A DNA stretch of 64,000 nt from Halospeciosus flavus (GTDB lineage Archaea; Halobacteriota; Halobacteria; Halobacteriales; Halobacteriaceae), in NCBI RefSeq assembly GCF_029814175.1, contig NZ_CP122312.1, positions 1,302,001-1,366,000 on the forward strand, given 5' to 3'. Below, one piece after another: positions 1 to 8,595 of the stretch (the first letter of the stretch is position 1; each line of letters opens with the position of its first letter). The notes beneath the pieces were generated by a model. The model was not told the origin of the DNA. It saw only the letters and a list, made by a program, of their open reading frames with translations, and searched no databases. Both the position numbers and the translations under genes were made by a program.

Positions 1-712
1 ATCGCTGAGCGGGTTCCCGACACTCGTCCTGTAACTCGACGCGTTCGCGGAGCCACTCGGCCGCCTCTTCGGCCCGCGCGGCGTCCTCGTGTTGAATCTT
101 CACACGCACGCCGTTGCCCGGATAGCTCCCGACGCCGACGTCGAAGCGCTCGCGGAGTTCCTCGAACCGTTCGAGGAGCGCACTCTCCGGTTCGTCGGTG
201 TAGACGACCTCCGTGTACGTCCGGGTCCCGCCGAACTCGGCGGCGACGCGCTCGAACATCGCCTCCATCTCCGCGGGCACGCCGGGGAGGACGTACACGT
301 TCTCCACGACCGCGCCGGGTGCGACGCCCTCGTCGTTCGGAATCATCCGCGCCCCGCGAGGGAGGTGGGTCGTCCCCTCGGTGAGCTTCTGGTGGTCGTA
401 GGAGTCGTGCTCTTGGAACCACGTCACGGCGTCGGGGTGCTCAACCATCTCGCGGTCGAACGCAGCGGCGACCCCCTCCATCGTCACGTCGTCGTGAGTC
501 GGTCCGAGCCCGCCCGTGACGACGACGGCGTCGTGGGCGTCCGACAGGTCACCGACCGTCTCGGCGATGACGTCGACCTCGTCGGGGACGACGACGCTCC
601 GACGGACGGTCGCGCCGCGCTCGGTCAACTGACGGCCAAGCCACGCGGCGTTCGTGTTCGTCGTGTCTCCCGACAGCAACTCGTCTCCGACGGTCAACAC
701 GGCCACGTCCAT
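1..712 (-). CDS. CinA N-terminal (MoCF/molybdopterin-binding) domain protein, partial
   Basis: The reading frame opens with ATG at 712 and stays open to the left edge, so the C-terminus lies outside the window (237 codons seen). The start MDVAVLTVGDELLSG, followed by VVVTGGLGPTHDDVT and VLPGVPAEMEAMF, is the MoaB/MogA-like fold of the CinA N-terminal family (COG1058). In bacteria this domain is linked to nicotinamide-nucleotide or ADP-ribose hydrolysis; archaeal stand-alone copies are poorly characterised. It reads away from the transposon remnant on its right. Family assignment is firm; substrate is unknown. Confidence 0.85.
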   Translation of the reverse strand, partial: MDVAVLTVGDELLSGDTTNTNAAWLGRQLTERGATVRRSVVVPDEVDVIAETVGDLSDAHDAVVVTGGLGPTHDDVTMEGVAAAFDREMVEHPDAVTWFQEHDSYDHQKLTEGTTHLPRGARMIPNDEGVAPGAVVENVYVLPGVPAEMEAMFERVAAEFGGTRTYTEVVYTDEPESALLERFEELRERFDVGVGSYPGNGVRVKIQHEDAARAEEAAEWLRERVELQDECREPAQR

Positions 713-750
713 AGACACGCCTAGGTGGGGCACTGTGAAAAAGTCAGCTA

Positions 751-770
751 CCCACGAGTGAAGTCGTGGG
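751..770. repeat. Subterminal hairpin (right-end side) of the 743-1252 element
   Basis: Perfect 7-bp stem CCCACGA/TCGTGGG around a 6-nt loop. Single-strand transposases of the IS200/IS605 family recognise such imperfect palindromes near their ends. Confidence 0.75.
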
Positions 771-1212
771 CTTCCACCCGCGATGGGGTTTCGGCCCGGG
801 CGACCACCAGCGTCGTCGGCTGACAGCAACCTACCGATTCCCCGTGCGGAACCACTCCGTTCCACGGTCGGGTACTCCATCGTCGCTTCAAACGACGAGG
901 GGTACAGGGCTATGGAAGGCCACTCTCACGCTCTTCCGAGTGTGAGGCGATAGGGCACGTCCATTTAATTCCCGGTGACCTCCACTCTAACCCACTGTGG
1001 GGTGCGGAGAAGCCGTGCCCAGAACGGGCAAAGCTAGCACGCTCGCTTCGACGATCCCGAGTTTGGGGCAGGCTGACTGGCCGCCCGTCCCAGCCGACAC
1101 TTGTGGCCTACTGGCACTATCAATTTATTCGGTCACGAGCCACTTGAACGTTCGCGTTCGAAACCCAACCGGGTTGTCGCAGCGTGGACTGACCCGCCGT
1201 TGTCGGCTTCCT

Positions 1213-1232
1213 CCCACGACTAACATCGTGGG
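1213..1232. repeat. Subterminal hairpin (left-end side) of the 743-1252 element
   Basis: Perfect 7-bp stem CCCACGA/TCGTGGG with loop CTAACA. It shares its stem with the hairpin at 751-770 and with the left-end hairpin of the TnpB element before that one was interrupted at 38952. Confidence 0.75.
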
Positions 1233-1273
1233 TTTCCGCCTTGATCTTCTATGAGTCGGCCGTCCGGCAGGTC

Positions 1274-1993
1274 CTACTCCTCTTCGAGGTCGAGACCCAT
1301 CTCGGTCCGCTCGCGCTCCAGTCGGCGAATCTTCAGGCGGTAGTAGACGACGCCGCCGATGCCGACGAGCACCAGCAGACCGACCAACCCCGCGAAGATG
1401 TAGAGGTCACGCTGGAGGTAGTAGTCGATACTGATGGTGTTGGCGTCGACCGTCTTCCAGCGGTAGTGGACGCGGTCGGTCGTCTCGTTCACCGTCCGCG
1501 AGTCCGCGGAAGGCTCGACGCTCCCGAACAGCGGGACCGAGGCCCGGACGCCCGGCGGAAGGATCACTTCGTGGGAGCCGGAGACGGCCACGGGAACGTG
1601 GACCGACCGACTTCCCGAGGACGCCGTGTAGGCGAACTTCCCCTGGTCGGCCGGGAGGCGGACCACGGTCTTCGAGCCCTCCTCGGTCACCTGGAGGTGG
1701 TCGGCGCCGACGACCGTCCCGTTCGGGTAGCGGAACTTGACGCCGGCCACAGAGACGGGTTGGTTCCCGGAGAGTTCGGTCTCTCGTGTGAAGTTCAGCA
1801 CCGTCCGGTTGCGAATCTCGTAGACGGCGTGGTACTCCGTCGCCGTGACGTTGACCGTGACGTTTGCGTCGGTCTGCCAGTCGTAGGTGACGTTGCGGTT
1901 CAACCGTTCCTCGCTCACACCGCCGCCCCCGAGACACCCCGAGAAGAGGAGCAACCCGGCGAGCGCGAAGAGGGCGACCGTGCGGCGCTTCAT
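1274..1993 (-). CDS. Haloarchaeal lipoprotein with C-terminal membrane anchor
   Basis: 239 aa. The N-terminus (MKRRTVALFALAGLLLF) is a signal peptide ending in the lipobox FSGC, so the mature protein should be lipid-anchored at the outer face. A beta-rich extracytoplasmic domain follows, then one transmembrane helix near residues 196-218 and a charged cytoplasmic tail. Its ATG overlaps the TGA of the upstream gene (ATGA at 1990-1993), so it is the third gene of the tfe operon. It resembles a conserved haloarchaeal family (possibly DUF5803, from memory). Function unknown. Confidence 0.8.
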   Translation of the reverse strand: MKRRTVALFALAGLLLFSGCLGGGGVSEERLNRNVTYDWQTDANVTVNVTATEYHAVYEIRNRTVLNFTRETELSGNQPVSVAGVKFRYPNGTVVGADHLQVTEEGSKTVVRLPADQGKFAYTASSGSRSVHVPVAVSGSHEVILPPGVRASVPLFGSVEPSADSRTVNETTDRVHYRWKTVDANTISIDYYLQRDLYIFAGLVGLLVLVGIGGVVYYRLKIRRLERERTEMGLDLEEE

Positions 1994-2658
1994 GGAACGA
2001 CGGCGAGCAGCTCGGCGCGCAGGTACTCGCCGATGCTGGCGAGCAGGCCCGGCGGGTCGGTGTCTTCCGTGCAGACGATGCTCTGTTCGAGGATGCCGAG
2101 CCGTTCGACCGTGACGATGTCCTGTGCGTGGCCCGCGCGGTTGACCGTCGCGCGTACCTCACCGCGCGTCGAACTGTTGACGTTCACGCGGCCGTTGCCA
2201 CGCGTCCAGTCGAACAGTTCGTCGCGCTGGTCGTCCGAGAGCCGCGAGCCGTCCTCGTGGTAGACGAACTCCAGCGGGATGTGCTGGACCAGTCCGAGAC
2301 GGGTCCGGACCTGTTCGGGCGTCCCCGGCCCCAGTCCGAGTTCGTCGGCCGGCACCCGGATGTCCTCGCCGGCGTCGAGGACGAAGCCCTCGGCGTCCCA
2401 ACTGTCGAGGGTGCCCGTGTAGGTCTCACCCTCCTCGAACTCGGGGGTAATCTCGTCCCAGCGTTCCCGGAGGACGTTCCGCGCGACGGTGTCGTCTGGC
2501 CCCTCGACGGTAACCGTGGGGAAGTCGTCGTGACGGACGCCGACCTCGAACTCGACGTCGAGGTCACCGACGTCGTTGTCGACCATCGAGCGGAGTCCGT
2601 CGAGCGCGCGCTCGCGGGCCTGCCCGGTGACGTACACCTTGGAGGCGAGGACGACCAC
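1990..2658 (-). CDS. DUF2110-like conserved archaeal protein, tfe operon
   Basis: 222 aa from a GTG start whose first base is the last base of the tfe stop codon (TAGTG at 2656-2660). That one-base overlap decides the start; the open frame upstream of it is a shadow of tfe. The soluble acidic protein starts VVLASKVYVTGQARERAL and has an OB-like mid region (YTGTLDSWDAEGFVLDAG). Conserved archaeal genes of this type often sit beside tfe, which points to transcription or RNA metabolism, but no activity can be read from the sequence. The DUF2110 name is from memory. Confidence 0.75.
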   Translation of the reverse strand: MVVLASKVYVTGQARERALDGLRSMVDNDVGDLDVEFEVGVRHDDFPTVTVEGPDDTVARNVLRERWDEITPEFEEGETYTGTLDSWDAEGFVLDAGEDIRVPADELGLGPGTPEQVRTRLGLVQHIPLEFVYHEDGSRLSDDQRDELFDWTRGNGRVNVNSSTRGEVRATVNRAGHAQDIVTVERLGILEQSIVCTEDTDPPGLLASIGEYLRAELLAVVP

Positions 2659-3173
2659 TATGCAACACCCAGTTCGTGTTCGAGGTCCTCGATGCGCTCG
2701 TCCATCGCCTCGATGAGGTGTTCGTTCTCCATCGACTCGACCTGTGAGCCACACTCGGGGCACTCGAAGCCGAGGTCCATCGCCTCGTCGAACTCGAAGC
2801 GGATGGAGCACACCTCACAGAGGTAGAACTCGTTGTCCAGTTCGTACTCGCGACGCTCGTCGAGCGCCTCGAGGAGTCGTTCCATCTCGTCCATCATGTT
2901 GCCCGGGATGTTGTCGTACTCGAACGTCCAGAGGTACGTCAACCACCCCGAGTCCTCGTCGCGGACGCGACGATAGGACGCGAGGTCGTTCTCGTAGAGG
3001 ATGAAGAGAGCGCGGCGGACGTCGTTGAGCTCCAGGCCGAGACGCTCGGCGAGCTCCTCGTCCGTCACTTCGCCGTCCGGCGGGGCGGCGGCGACCGGCA
3101 TCCCCTTCGGTCCTACGAGTTCGTTGAGGTACTTCTGGACGACGGGGTCCTCGAGCAGCTCCTCAAAAGCCAT
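2658..3173 (-). CDS. tfe: Transcription initiation factor TFE alpha
   Basis: 171 aa, normal family length. Residues 1-90 form the extended winged helix that binds the upstream fork and the polymerase clamp (MAFEELLEDPVVQKYLNELV, then a helix-turn-helix around EELAERLGLELNDVRRALF). Residues 110-150 form a zinc ribbon with cysteines in CEVC and CPEC. TFE helps TFB and TBP open promoters. It heads a three-gene operon with overlapping junctions. The stretch before its ATG has a T/A-rich element around 3200 suited to a promoter. Confidence 0.95.
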   Translation of the reverse strand: MAFEELLEDPVVQKYLNELVGPKGMPVAAAPPDGEVTDEELAERLGLELNDVRRALFILYENDLASYRRVRDEDSGWLTYLWTFEYDNIPGNMMDEMERLLEALDERREYELDNEFYLCEVCSIRFEFDEAMDLGFECPECGSQVESMENEHLIEAMDERIEDLEHELGVA

Positions 3174-3230
3174 TATCCGTAACTGGGGTGTGTGAGTCCC
3201 TTAAAACCGTCGGGGTTACGCTCGGGGTGC

Positions 3231-3791
3231 TCACTCGTCGCTCGCCTCCGAGTCGGGTTCGACGACCTTCTTGCCCGTCTCCTTCGGGACGACCTTCCGG
3301 TCGGCGCCTTCCCACTCGCGTTCGAGTTCCCGGCCCTCGAAGAGCCGGTCGAGGAAGACCGCCAGCCCCGCGACCTCGGAGTGTGGCTGGTTGGTGACGC
3401 CGACGTTCCAGTCGGCCGTCTCGTACACTTCGAAGGGTACTTTCTCGCCGCCGACGACGACGAGTAGCGGCTCTTCACGCTCCTGGTGAGCCTCGCGAAT
3501 CTCGCCCTCGACGTCCTGGACCCGCTCGCCGTACATGGTGAGGTGGACGACCTGCCCTTCCCAGTCGCGGATGAGGGATTTCTGTTCCCCGGAGAGTTCG
3601 ACCTCGAAGGGGCCGCCGAAACGCGAGGTAATGTCCTCGACGGTCTCCATGGACTGGCCGGCGTTGTCGGGGAAGACGACGCGGTCCGCACCGAGCGCGC
3701 GCGCCGTCAAGCCGACGTGAGTCGTCATGCGTTCGTCGCGTCCCGGTCGGTGGCCCAACCGACAGACGGCGACTTCGGGTTCGCCTTGCAT
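3231..3791 (-). CDS. trm56: tRNA (cytidine(56)-2'-O)-methyltransferase aTrm56
   Basis: 186 aa from ATG at 3791. A longer frame to 4415 lacks family similarity and is rejected. It starts EPEVAVCRLGHRPGRDERMT, typical of the archaeal SPOUT methyltransferase aTrm56 (COG1303), and has the C-terminal SPOUT knot region with VVVGGEKVPFEVYE and NQPHSEVAGLAVFLDRL. It methylates the 2'-OH of C56 in the T-loop of tRNAs. The acidic tail after residue 160 is a haloarchaeal extension. It converges on no gene; tfe lies downstream on the same strand. Confidence 0.9.
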   Translation of the reverse strand: MQGEPEVAVCRLGHRPGRDERMTTHVGLTARALGADRVVFPDNAGQSMETVEDITSRFGGPFEVELSGEQKSLIRDWEGQVVHLTMYGERVQDVEGEIREAHQEREEPLLVVVGGEKVPFEVYETADWNVGVTNQPHSEVAGLAVFLDRLFEGRELEREWEGADRKVVPKETGKKVVEPDSEASDE

Positions 3792-4068
3792 GGCTAGAGC
3801 GTGGGTGCGGCGGCGGTAAGGGGTTCCGGAAGCCAGGCGACGACGGCGACTCGCCGCCGAGGGTTCAAGTCGGATGACGGAGCCACTTCGACGCGTGACC
3901 TGATCGTCGACGCGCGGGAGTCGGATTCGGAAGACGGTAGCCCCCTCTCGCGCGCCAATCGCCGCGCGACCTGCACGCCCCACCAGGACGGCCGGTCCCG
4001 TCGGTTCGTCAGTGACGCCTATGGGCGGAAGCGGAACACACTTGCTCGCGCTCCCGCTGGCAACGCGT

Positions 4069-5001
4069 ATGGAACTCTCCGACAAGCGGATTCTCGTCAC
4101 CGGTGTCGCTGGGTTGGTCGGCTCGCACCTCGCCGACGAACTCGCGGCGGACAACGACGTCGTCGGTGTGGACAACCTCTCGAAGGGGACTCGCGAGCGC
4201 GTCCCCGACGACGTCGAGTTCGTCGAGGCCGACCTACGCGACCGCAACGAGGTCGGCGGCGTCGTCACGGAGGACGTCGACGTCGTCTTCCACTTCGCCG
4301 CGTACACCGACACGAACTTCGACAACGACCGGAAGCTCTTCGAGGAGAACCAGGAGATGACGTACAACGTCCTCGAAGCGATGGAGGACGCCGGCGTCTC
4401 GAACATCGCGTTCACCTCCTCCTCGACGGTCTACGGCGAGGCACCGATGCCGACGCCCGAGGACTACGCACCCCTCGAACCCATCAGCATCTACGGCGCA
4501 AGCAAACTCGCCGACGAGGGTCTCCTCTCGGTGTACGGTCACTCCTACGACTTCCAGGTGTGGCTGTTCCGCTTCGCCAACATCGTCGGTCCCAAGCAGC
4601 GGGGGAACGTCATCCCGGACTTCATCGAGAAGCTCCTGGAGAACCCCGAGACGCTCACCATCCTCGGCGACGGCCGCCAGGAGAAGTCCTACATGCACGT
4701 CGAGGAGTGCGTCGACGCCATCGCCCACGTCGTCGAACACGGCGAGGAGGACGTGAACATCTACAACCTCGGGACGAAGACGACCACCTCGGTCAACCGC
4801 ATCGCGGACATCGTCGCCGACGAGATGGGCCTCGACCCGGACTACGAGTACACCGGCGGCGAGCGCGGGTGGACCGGCGACGTCCCGAAGATGCGCCTCT
4901 CCATCGAGAAACTCTCCGCGCTCGGTTGGGAGCCCGACCAGTCCAGCGACGAAGCCGTCCGGCGGGCGACCCGCCAACTCTACGACGAACTACGGGACTG
5001 A
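4069..5001 (+). CDS. NAD-dependent epimerase/dehydratase (UDP-glucose 4-epimerase type)
   Basis: 310 aa from ATG at 4069. Upstream in-frame codons would add residues before the Rossmann motif that family members lack. The NAD-binding glycine motif is VTGVAGLVGSHL (residues 8-19), the catalytic Ser/Thr lies in SSSTVYGE, and the catalytic pair is Y-x3-K in IYGASK. This extended SDR family epimerises or dehydrates nucleotide sugars for surface glycans or S-layer glycosylation. The sugar cannot be told from sequence. The 3' end overlaps the convergent BsuPI gene by 12 bp. The 277 bp upstream hold no gene. Confidence 0.88.
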   Translation: MELSDKRILVTGVAGLVGSHLADELAADNDVVGVDNLSKGTRERVPDDVEFVEADLRDRNEVGGVVTEDVDVVFHFAAYTDTNFDNDRKLFEENQEMTYNVLEAMEDAGVSNIAFTSSSTVYGEAPMPTPEDYAPLEPISIYGASKLADEGLLSVYGHSYDFQVWLFRFANIVGPKQRGNVIPDFIEKLLENPETLTILGDGRQEKSYMHVEECVDAIAHVVEHGEEDVNIYNLGTKTTTSVNRIADIVADEMGLDPDYEYTGGERGWTGDVPKMRLSIEKLSALGWEPDQSSDEAVRRATRQLYDELRD

Positions 5002-5328
5002 GAAAGTCGCTTCGGCGGCGACGTCGCGGTCGGCCGCGAGCGTCGCCCGTGCGCGGTACGACCCCGGAGACGGCGACTCCCACGTCACCTCGTAGGCGGT
5101 CTCTTCTCCGGGTTCGAGGGTTCGGGTGTCGAGCACCTGCGTGAACATCCGTCCCTCGCTCCAGCGCCACACCATCTCACCAGTCTCGGCGTGCTCGACG
5201 GCGACGTCCATCCGCTTCCCACTCCGGAACTGGAGGTCGACCGGGCCGTCGCCCGCGTTCCGGACGCGGAGCGTGAACTCGACGGTTTCGTCGGTCACTT
5301 CGACGTCGAGCGTCGATTCGAGTGCCAC
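4990..5328 (-). CDS. BsuPI-type intracellular proteinase-inhibitor domain protein
   Basis: 112 aa, a single beta-sandwich domain with no signal peptide. The signature WRWSEGRMFTQVL followed by LEPGEETAYEVTW matches the BsuPI/Inhibitor_I81-type family, named after a Bacillus subtilis inhibitor of intracellular protease. Haloarchaeal members are common and uncharacterised, so inhibition here is family inference only. It is transcribed divergently from the RecA-like ATPase, and both promoters must lie in 5329-5392. Confidence 0.75.
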   Translation of the reverse strand: MALESTLDVEVTDETVEFTLRVRNAGDGPVDLQFRSGKRMDVAVEHAETGEMVWRWSEGRMFTQVLDTRTLEPGEETAYEVTWESPSPGSYRARATLAADRDVAAEATFSVP

Positions 5329-5345
5329 GAACGCGACGTCATGGC

Positions 5346-5360
5346 GACACTACTTAAGTA
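5346..5360 (+). promoter_or_regulatory. TATA-like promoter element for the 5393 ATPase gene
   Basis: The only A/T-rich block in the divergent gap is ACTACTTAAGTA, placed 33-45 nt before the ATG at 5393. This suits an archaeal TATA box serving a short-leader transcript. Confidence 0.45.
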
Positions 5361-5392
5361 TCGGTCGTCGACCCCCATCGGGACTTTACCCC

Positions 5393-6061
5393 ATGCGGGA
5401 GAACGCAACACAGGAAGTGGAAATGTACGATGTGAGTGATACCCTCCCCGTCGAGACGATTCCGCCCGGAACCAATCTCCTCGTTGCTGGTCCCCCGATG
5501 TCCGGTAAGGAGCAAATCGCGATGGACATTCTCGAACGAGGGTGCGAACGTGGGGAGGGCGCCCTCGTCGTCACGTGCCGGGACAGTGCGAACCGCTTGC
5601 TCTCACGGTCCCCACCGCTCGCCGACGCGGTGAGCGAGCGACGCGCCGGCATCGTCGACTGCGTGACCCGACAGCGCGGCGAAGACGTCAGAGAGACCGA
5701 GTCCATCCGCTACGTCGCCTCTCCGAGCGACGTCACCGACATCGGGATACGGCTCACTGGACTCCTCCAGTCACTCTCGGGGCGTTCGCTCCCCGGCGTT
5801 CGCTCGTCGCTCGTCTCGATTCCGACGCTGTTGATGTACGCCGACACGCGCCGCGTCTTTCGGTTCCTCCACGTGTTGAACGGACGCATCCAGTCGCAGA
5901 ACTACCTCGGACTCGGCCTCGTCGAGTTGAGCGACCGGGACACCTTCGACAAGTTCGCGCCGCTCTACGACGGGATGGTCCAGATCCGGGAGGAAGGAGG
6001 TCGTCGGGAACTCCGCGTCGTCGGTCTCGGTGACGGGCCGAGCGAGTGGAGCGAGTACTAG
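5393..6061 (+). CDS. RecA/KaiC-superfamily ATPase, haloarchaeal single-domain family (DUF7504-like)
   Basis: 222 aa from ATG at 5393; a second ATG at 5423 is possible. The Walker A motif is GPPMSGKEQ near residue 32. A Walker B-like hydrophobic strand runs through SLVSIPTLLMYAD but lacks the usual acidic end. Core motifs and spacing match the 58604 protein, where the ATPase is paired with a DICT sensor; here it is alone. The DUF7504 name is from memory. Likely a cytoplasmic signalling ATPase, function unproven. Confidence 0.7.
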   Translation: MRENATQEVEMYDVSDTLPVETIPPGTNLLVAGPPMSGKEQIAMDILERGCERGEGALVVTCRDSANRLLSRSPPLADAVSERRAGIVDCVTRQRGEDVRETESIRYVASPSDVTDIGIRLTGLLQSLSGRSLPGVRSSLVSIPTLLMYADTRRVFRFLHVLNGRIQSQNYLGLGLVELSDRDTFDKFAPLYDGMVQIREEGGRRELRVVGLGDGPSEWSEY

Positions 6062-6510
6062 TCGTCGAAGTGCTCTTCGGCGACCTCGGCGACGGCCTCC
6101 TCGTCGAACTCTTCCTCCCGGAGACCGTGGTCCGGTTCGTCGACGTAGTCGAGGATCTCCTCGATGACTCCACCGACGTCCTCGACGTCCGCACGCTCGA
6201 AGGAGAGGAGGACGCCGGACCACTCGCCGACGGGGACCTGGACGACGACGATCTCGTGAAACCACCGGGTGACGACGTCGAGGTGGCCGTAGGTGGCGAA
6301 CTCGGGCTGTTCGACCCAGTCGTCGAGGCTCTTCAGGACGAACCGTTTCGCGAGTTCGTCGAACTGCTCGTCGGTGAACTGTTCGGCGACCTCGTCGTGG
6401 ACGAAGACGGTCTCGTAGTCGTCACCCTCGTACGCGAGTACGACCCGGAGGTCTACGCCGTCCCGGTCGCGGAGAAGTTCGACGAGTTCGGCGGCCACGT
6501 CAGTATCCAT
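6058..6510 (-). CDS. Conserved haloarchaeal acidic protein, unknown function
   Basis: 150 aa and very acidic. It starts MDTDVAAELVELLRDRDG and has a compact alpha/beta pattern with a conserved-looking core (FVHDEVAEQFTDEQFDELAK, then WFHEIVVVQVPVGEWSGVLL). There is no signal peptide, membrane segment or catalytic motif. Its stop overlaps the stop of the convergent ATPase gene by 4 bp. Similar small proteins occur near haloarchaeal signalling genes, but I cannot assign a function. Confidence 0.65.
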   Translation of the reverse strand: MDTDVAAELVELLRDRDGVDLRVVLAYEGDDYETVFVHDEVAEQFTDEQFDELAKRFVLKSLDDWVEQPEFATYGHLDVVTRWFHEIVVVQVPVGEWSGVLLSFERADVEDVGGVIEEILDYVDEPDHGLREEEFDEEAVAEVAEEHFDD

Positions 6511-6561
6511 AGTGACTCCTTCGTGACCAGACGAATTAACGGTGGTGCCCCCGCGCTCGGA

Positions 6562-8010
6562 TCAGTCGCCAGAGGGGGCGGCCGCGTCGCTGTCCACTCC
6601 GGAAGGCACGAGTCCCCACCCGGTCGCCGCGATGACGAAGAGGAACAGCGGTGAGAGATACGCGAAGAAGTAGTACGGTGCGTACTGGAGCGTCCCGACG
6701 CCGAGGACGCTGGACATGTAGAGCGCGCCGGCGTGCCACGGGAGGAGCGCACCGGTCGGCGTCCCACAGGCCTCGACCGCGCGCGAGAGGTTCCGCGAGT
6801 CGAGTCCGTATTCGTCGTAGAGGTTCCGCAACGTCATACCGGGGACGACGATGCTCATGTACTGCTGTGCGGAGAAGGCGTTGGTGAAGAACGCAGAGAT
6901 ACCTGTCCCGGCGACGAGCGAGCCGCGACTCCAGACGAGTTCTGCCAACTCGTTAGCGAGGACCGCGAGGATACCGGTCCCTTCGAGGAGTCCACCGAGC
7001 GAGAGCGCGGCGACGACCACGGAGATCGTCCACGCCGACCCAGAGAGCCCGCCACTGGCGAGCAGGCTGTTGACGAGGTCGACGCCCGTCTCGGGCGTCG
7101 TCCCGTTGAGGAAGACGTTCCACGCCGACGTGAAGGCGGCGCCCTGCAGGAAGATCGTGGTCCCGACGCCCGCGAAGACACCCGCGACGAGCGAGGGCAG
7201 CGCGGGGTAGCCGTACAGTGCGAGGCCGAAGGTGACGACCAGCGGCACCAGCGCGAGTACCGAGACGTTGTAGGTTCCGGCGAGCGCGCCGCGGATCTGC
7301 TCGACCTGCCCGGCGGGGATCGAACCACCGGCCTGTAGTCCGAGGTACGTGAACAGGACGACCGAGATGGCGAGCGAGAGAACCGTCCCGGCCTTCATCG
7401 CGTCAATGTGGTCGTAGAGGTTCGTGTTGGTCACCGCGGCCGCGAGGTTCGTCGTGTCCGAGAGCGGTGATTGCTTGTCGCCCGCGTAGGCGCCGCTGAG
7501 GATGGCGCCGGCGGTCATCGGTGCGGGGATTCCGAGCCCGGAGCCGATGCCGACGAACGCGACGCCGATGGTCCCCGCGGTCGTCCACGAGGAACCGATG
7601 GAGAACGCGACGACGGCCGCGAGGAGCGCCGTCGCCGGCAGGAACGTCTCCGGCGTGAGGATGCCGAGTCCGTAGTACATCAGTGCCGGGATGGTCCCCG
7701 AGGAGATCCACGTCGCGATGAGCGCGTAGATGACGAACAGGATGAGGATGGCCTGGAGCCCCATCACGAGCCCTTCGGCGACGCCGTCGTAGATGTCCTC
7801 CCACCCGAGTCCCATCCAGTACTTCGCGACGAGACCGGTCAGGACGATACTCCAGAGGAGCGGTCCGTGCGGGGCGAGCTTCAGGAAGCCCGACCCGACA
7901 CCGAGGAACACGATGACACCGAGGACGGGGACGAGCGCCTGCAGCAGCGACGGTCGGCGCTCGGCCGGGATGTCCTCGAACGTGCGCGGTTCGAAGTCGA
8001 GAGTCGGCAT
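6562..8010 (-). CDS. nhaC: Na+/H+ antiporter, NhaC family
   Basis: 482 aa from ATG at 8010; an in-frame GTG at 8028 would add six residues. About eleven to twelve hydrophobic segments fill the sequence. Family hallmarks are SGAYAGDKQSPLSDTTNLAA (substrate region with charged residues in a membrane helix) and VEACGTPTGALLPWHAGA near the end. It exchanges cytoplasmic Na+ for H+ at the cytoplasmic membrane, fitting a salt-adapted archaeon. It is transcribed alone. A/T-rich sequence at 8038-8060 is the likely promoter. Confidence 0.92.
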   Translation of the reverse strand: MPTLDFEPRTFEDIPAERRPSLLQALVPVLGVIVFLGVGSGFLKLAPHGPLLWSIVLTGLVAKYWMGLGWEDIYDGVAEGLVMGLQAILILFVIYALIATWISSGTIPALMYYGLGILTPETFLPATALLAAVVAFSIGSSWTTAGTIGVAFVGIGSGLGIPAPMTAGAILSGAYAGDKQSPLSDTTNLAAAVTNTNLYDHIDAMKAGTVLSLAISVVLFTYLGLQAGGSIPAGQVEQIRGALAGTYNVSVLALVPLVVTFGLALYGYPALPSLVAGVFAGVGTTIFLQGAAFTSAWNVFLNGTTPETGVDLVNSLLASGGLSGSAWTISVVVAALSLGGLLEGTGILAVLANELAELVWSRGSLVAGTGISAFFTNAFSAQQYMSIVVPGMTLRNLYDEYGLDSRNLSRAVEACGTPTGALLPWHAGALYMSSVLGVGTLQYAPYYFFAYLSPLFLFVIAATGWGLVPSGVDSDAAAPSGD

Positions 8011-8193
8011 GCTGGACCTCACTATCACCCTGGTGCATTAAACATTCTCGATTTATTCTCGGTATGTATTCACCTAGCAACACTTGCAGGAACGACACGT
8101 CGGTCACACACCGACGCCGGCGTCGGCAGTCGATGCCGGAACCCTGCTACGGGACCGCCAAGTTGAATGTCGCGAACGGCGGACTAGGGGTAC

Positions 8194-8595
8194 ATGCGAA
8201 TCGAACTCCGCGTCTGTAAGCACTGTTACGAGGGGGAGCACGGGAATCCGGAGAAGACAGCGGTCACGAAGGACATGGTCCGCTGCGCTCGGCAGGTCCG
8301 CGAGTACAAGGACCTCATCGGTCTCGACGCGCTCTACATTACGATGGTCGAAGAGGGCGACCCCGGCGGCGCCGAGGAACTCAACGTCATCGTCGCGCAC
8401 ATCCGCGACGACCAGATCACCCTCGAAGACACCCAACTCGTCATGGAGGACGACCAGGGGAACAAACTCGTCTACCCCGAGCCGCGGGACATCCTCGAGG
8501 TCCTCACGCGGAACATCGACCAGATCTCAGAACAGACTCGGCAGGACGTTTCAGTCGAACTCTCGGAAGAAGGTGCGGAGCTGCTGACCGTCTAG
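8194..8595 (+). CDS. Conserved hypothetical protein with N-terminal CxxC
   Basis: 133 aa. The N-terminus MRIELRVCKHCYEGEHG carries a CxxC pair that could bind metal, but no second pair is present and the only other cysteine is C32. The rest looks alpha/beta and acidic (ALYITMVEEGDPGGAEELNV, then IRDDQITLEDTQLVMEDD). No membrane segment or signal is seen. Its stop overlaps the stop of the convergent membrane-protein gene. I do not recognise the family. Confidence 0.6.
   Translation: MRIELRVCKHCYEGEHGNPEKTAVTKDMVRCARQVREYKDLIGLDALYITMVEEGDPGGAEELNVIVAHIRDDQITLEDTQLVMEDDQGNKLVYPEPRDILEVLTRNIDQISEQTRQDVSVELSEEGAELLTV

Larger units (their letters stand above)
743..1252 (-). mobile_element. Gene-less IS200/IS605-type palindromic element (PATE-like), minus orientation
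   Basis: About 510 bp with no credible gene lies between two hairpins. The one at 751-770 has arms CCCACGA/TCGTGGG and loop GTGAAG. The one at 1213-1232 has the same arms and a CTAACA loop. Read on the minus strand, the 1213-1232 side matches the left end of the TnpB element at 38920 (ATAGAA, then a purine-rich run, then CCCACGA) and the 751-770 side matches a right end (GGAAGCCCACGACTTC). This is the layout of haloarchaeal palindrome-associated elements mobilised by IS200/IS605 transposases. No TnpA or TnpB is encoded. End points are estimated from the alignment and are good to a few bases. Confidence 0.7.

Noticed and set aside
997..1254. 85-aa frame inside the first palindromic element
   Set aside because: It crosses the terminal hairpin, has no acidic haloarchaeal composition and no recognisable domain; the element is better explained as non-coding.
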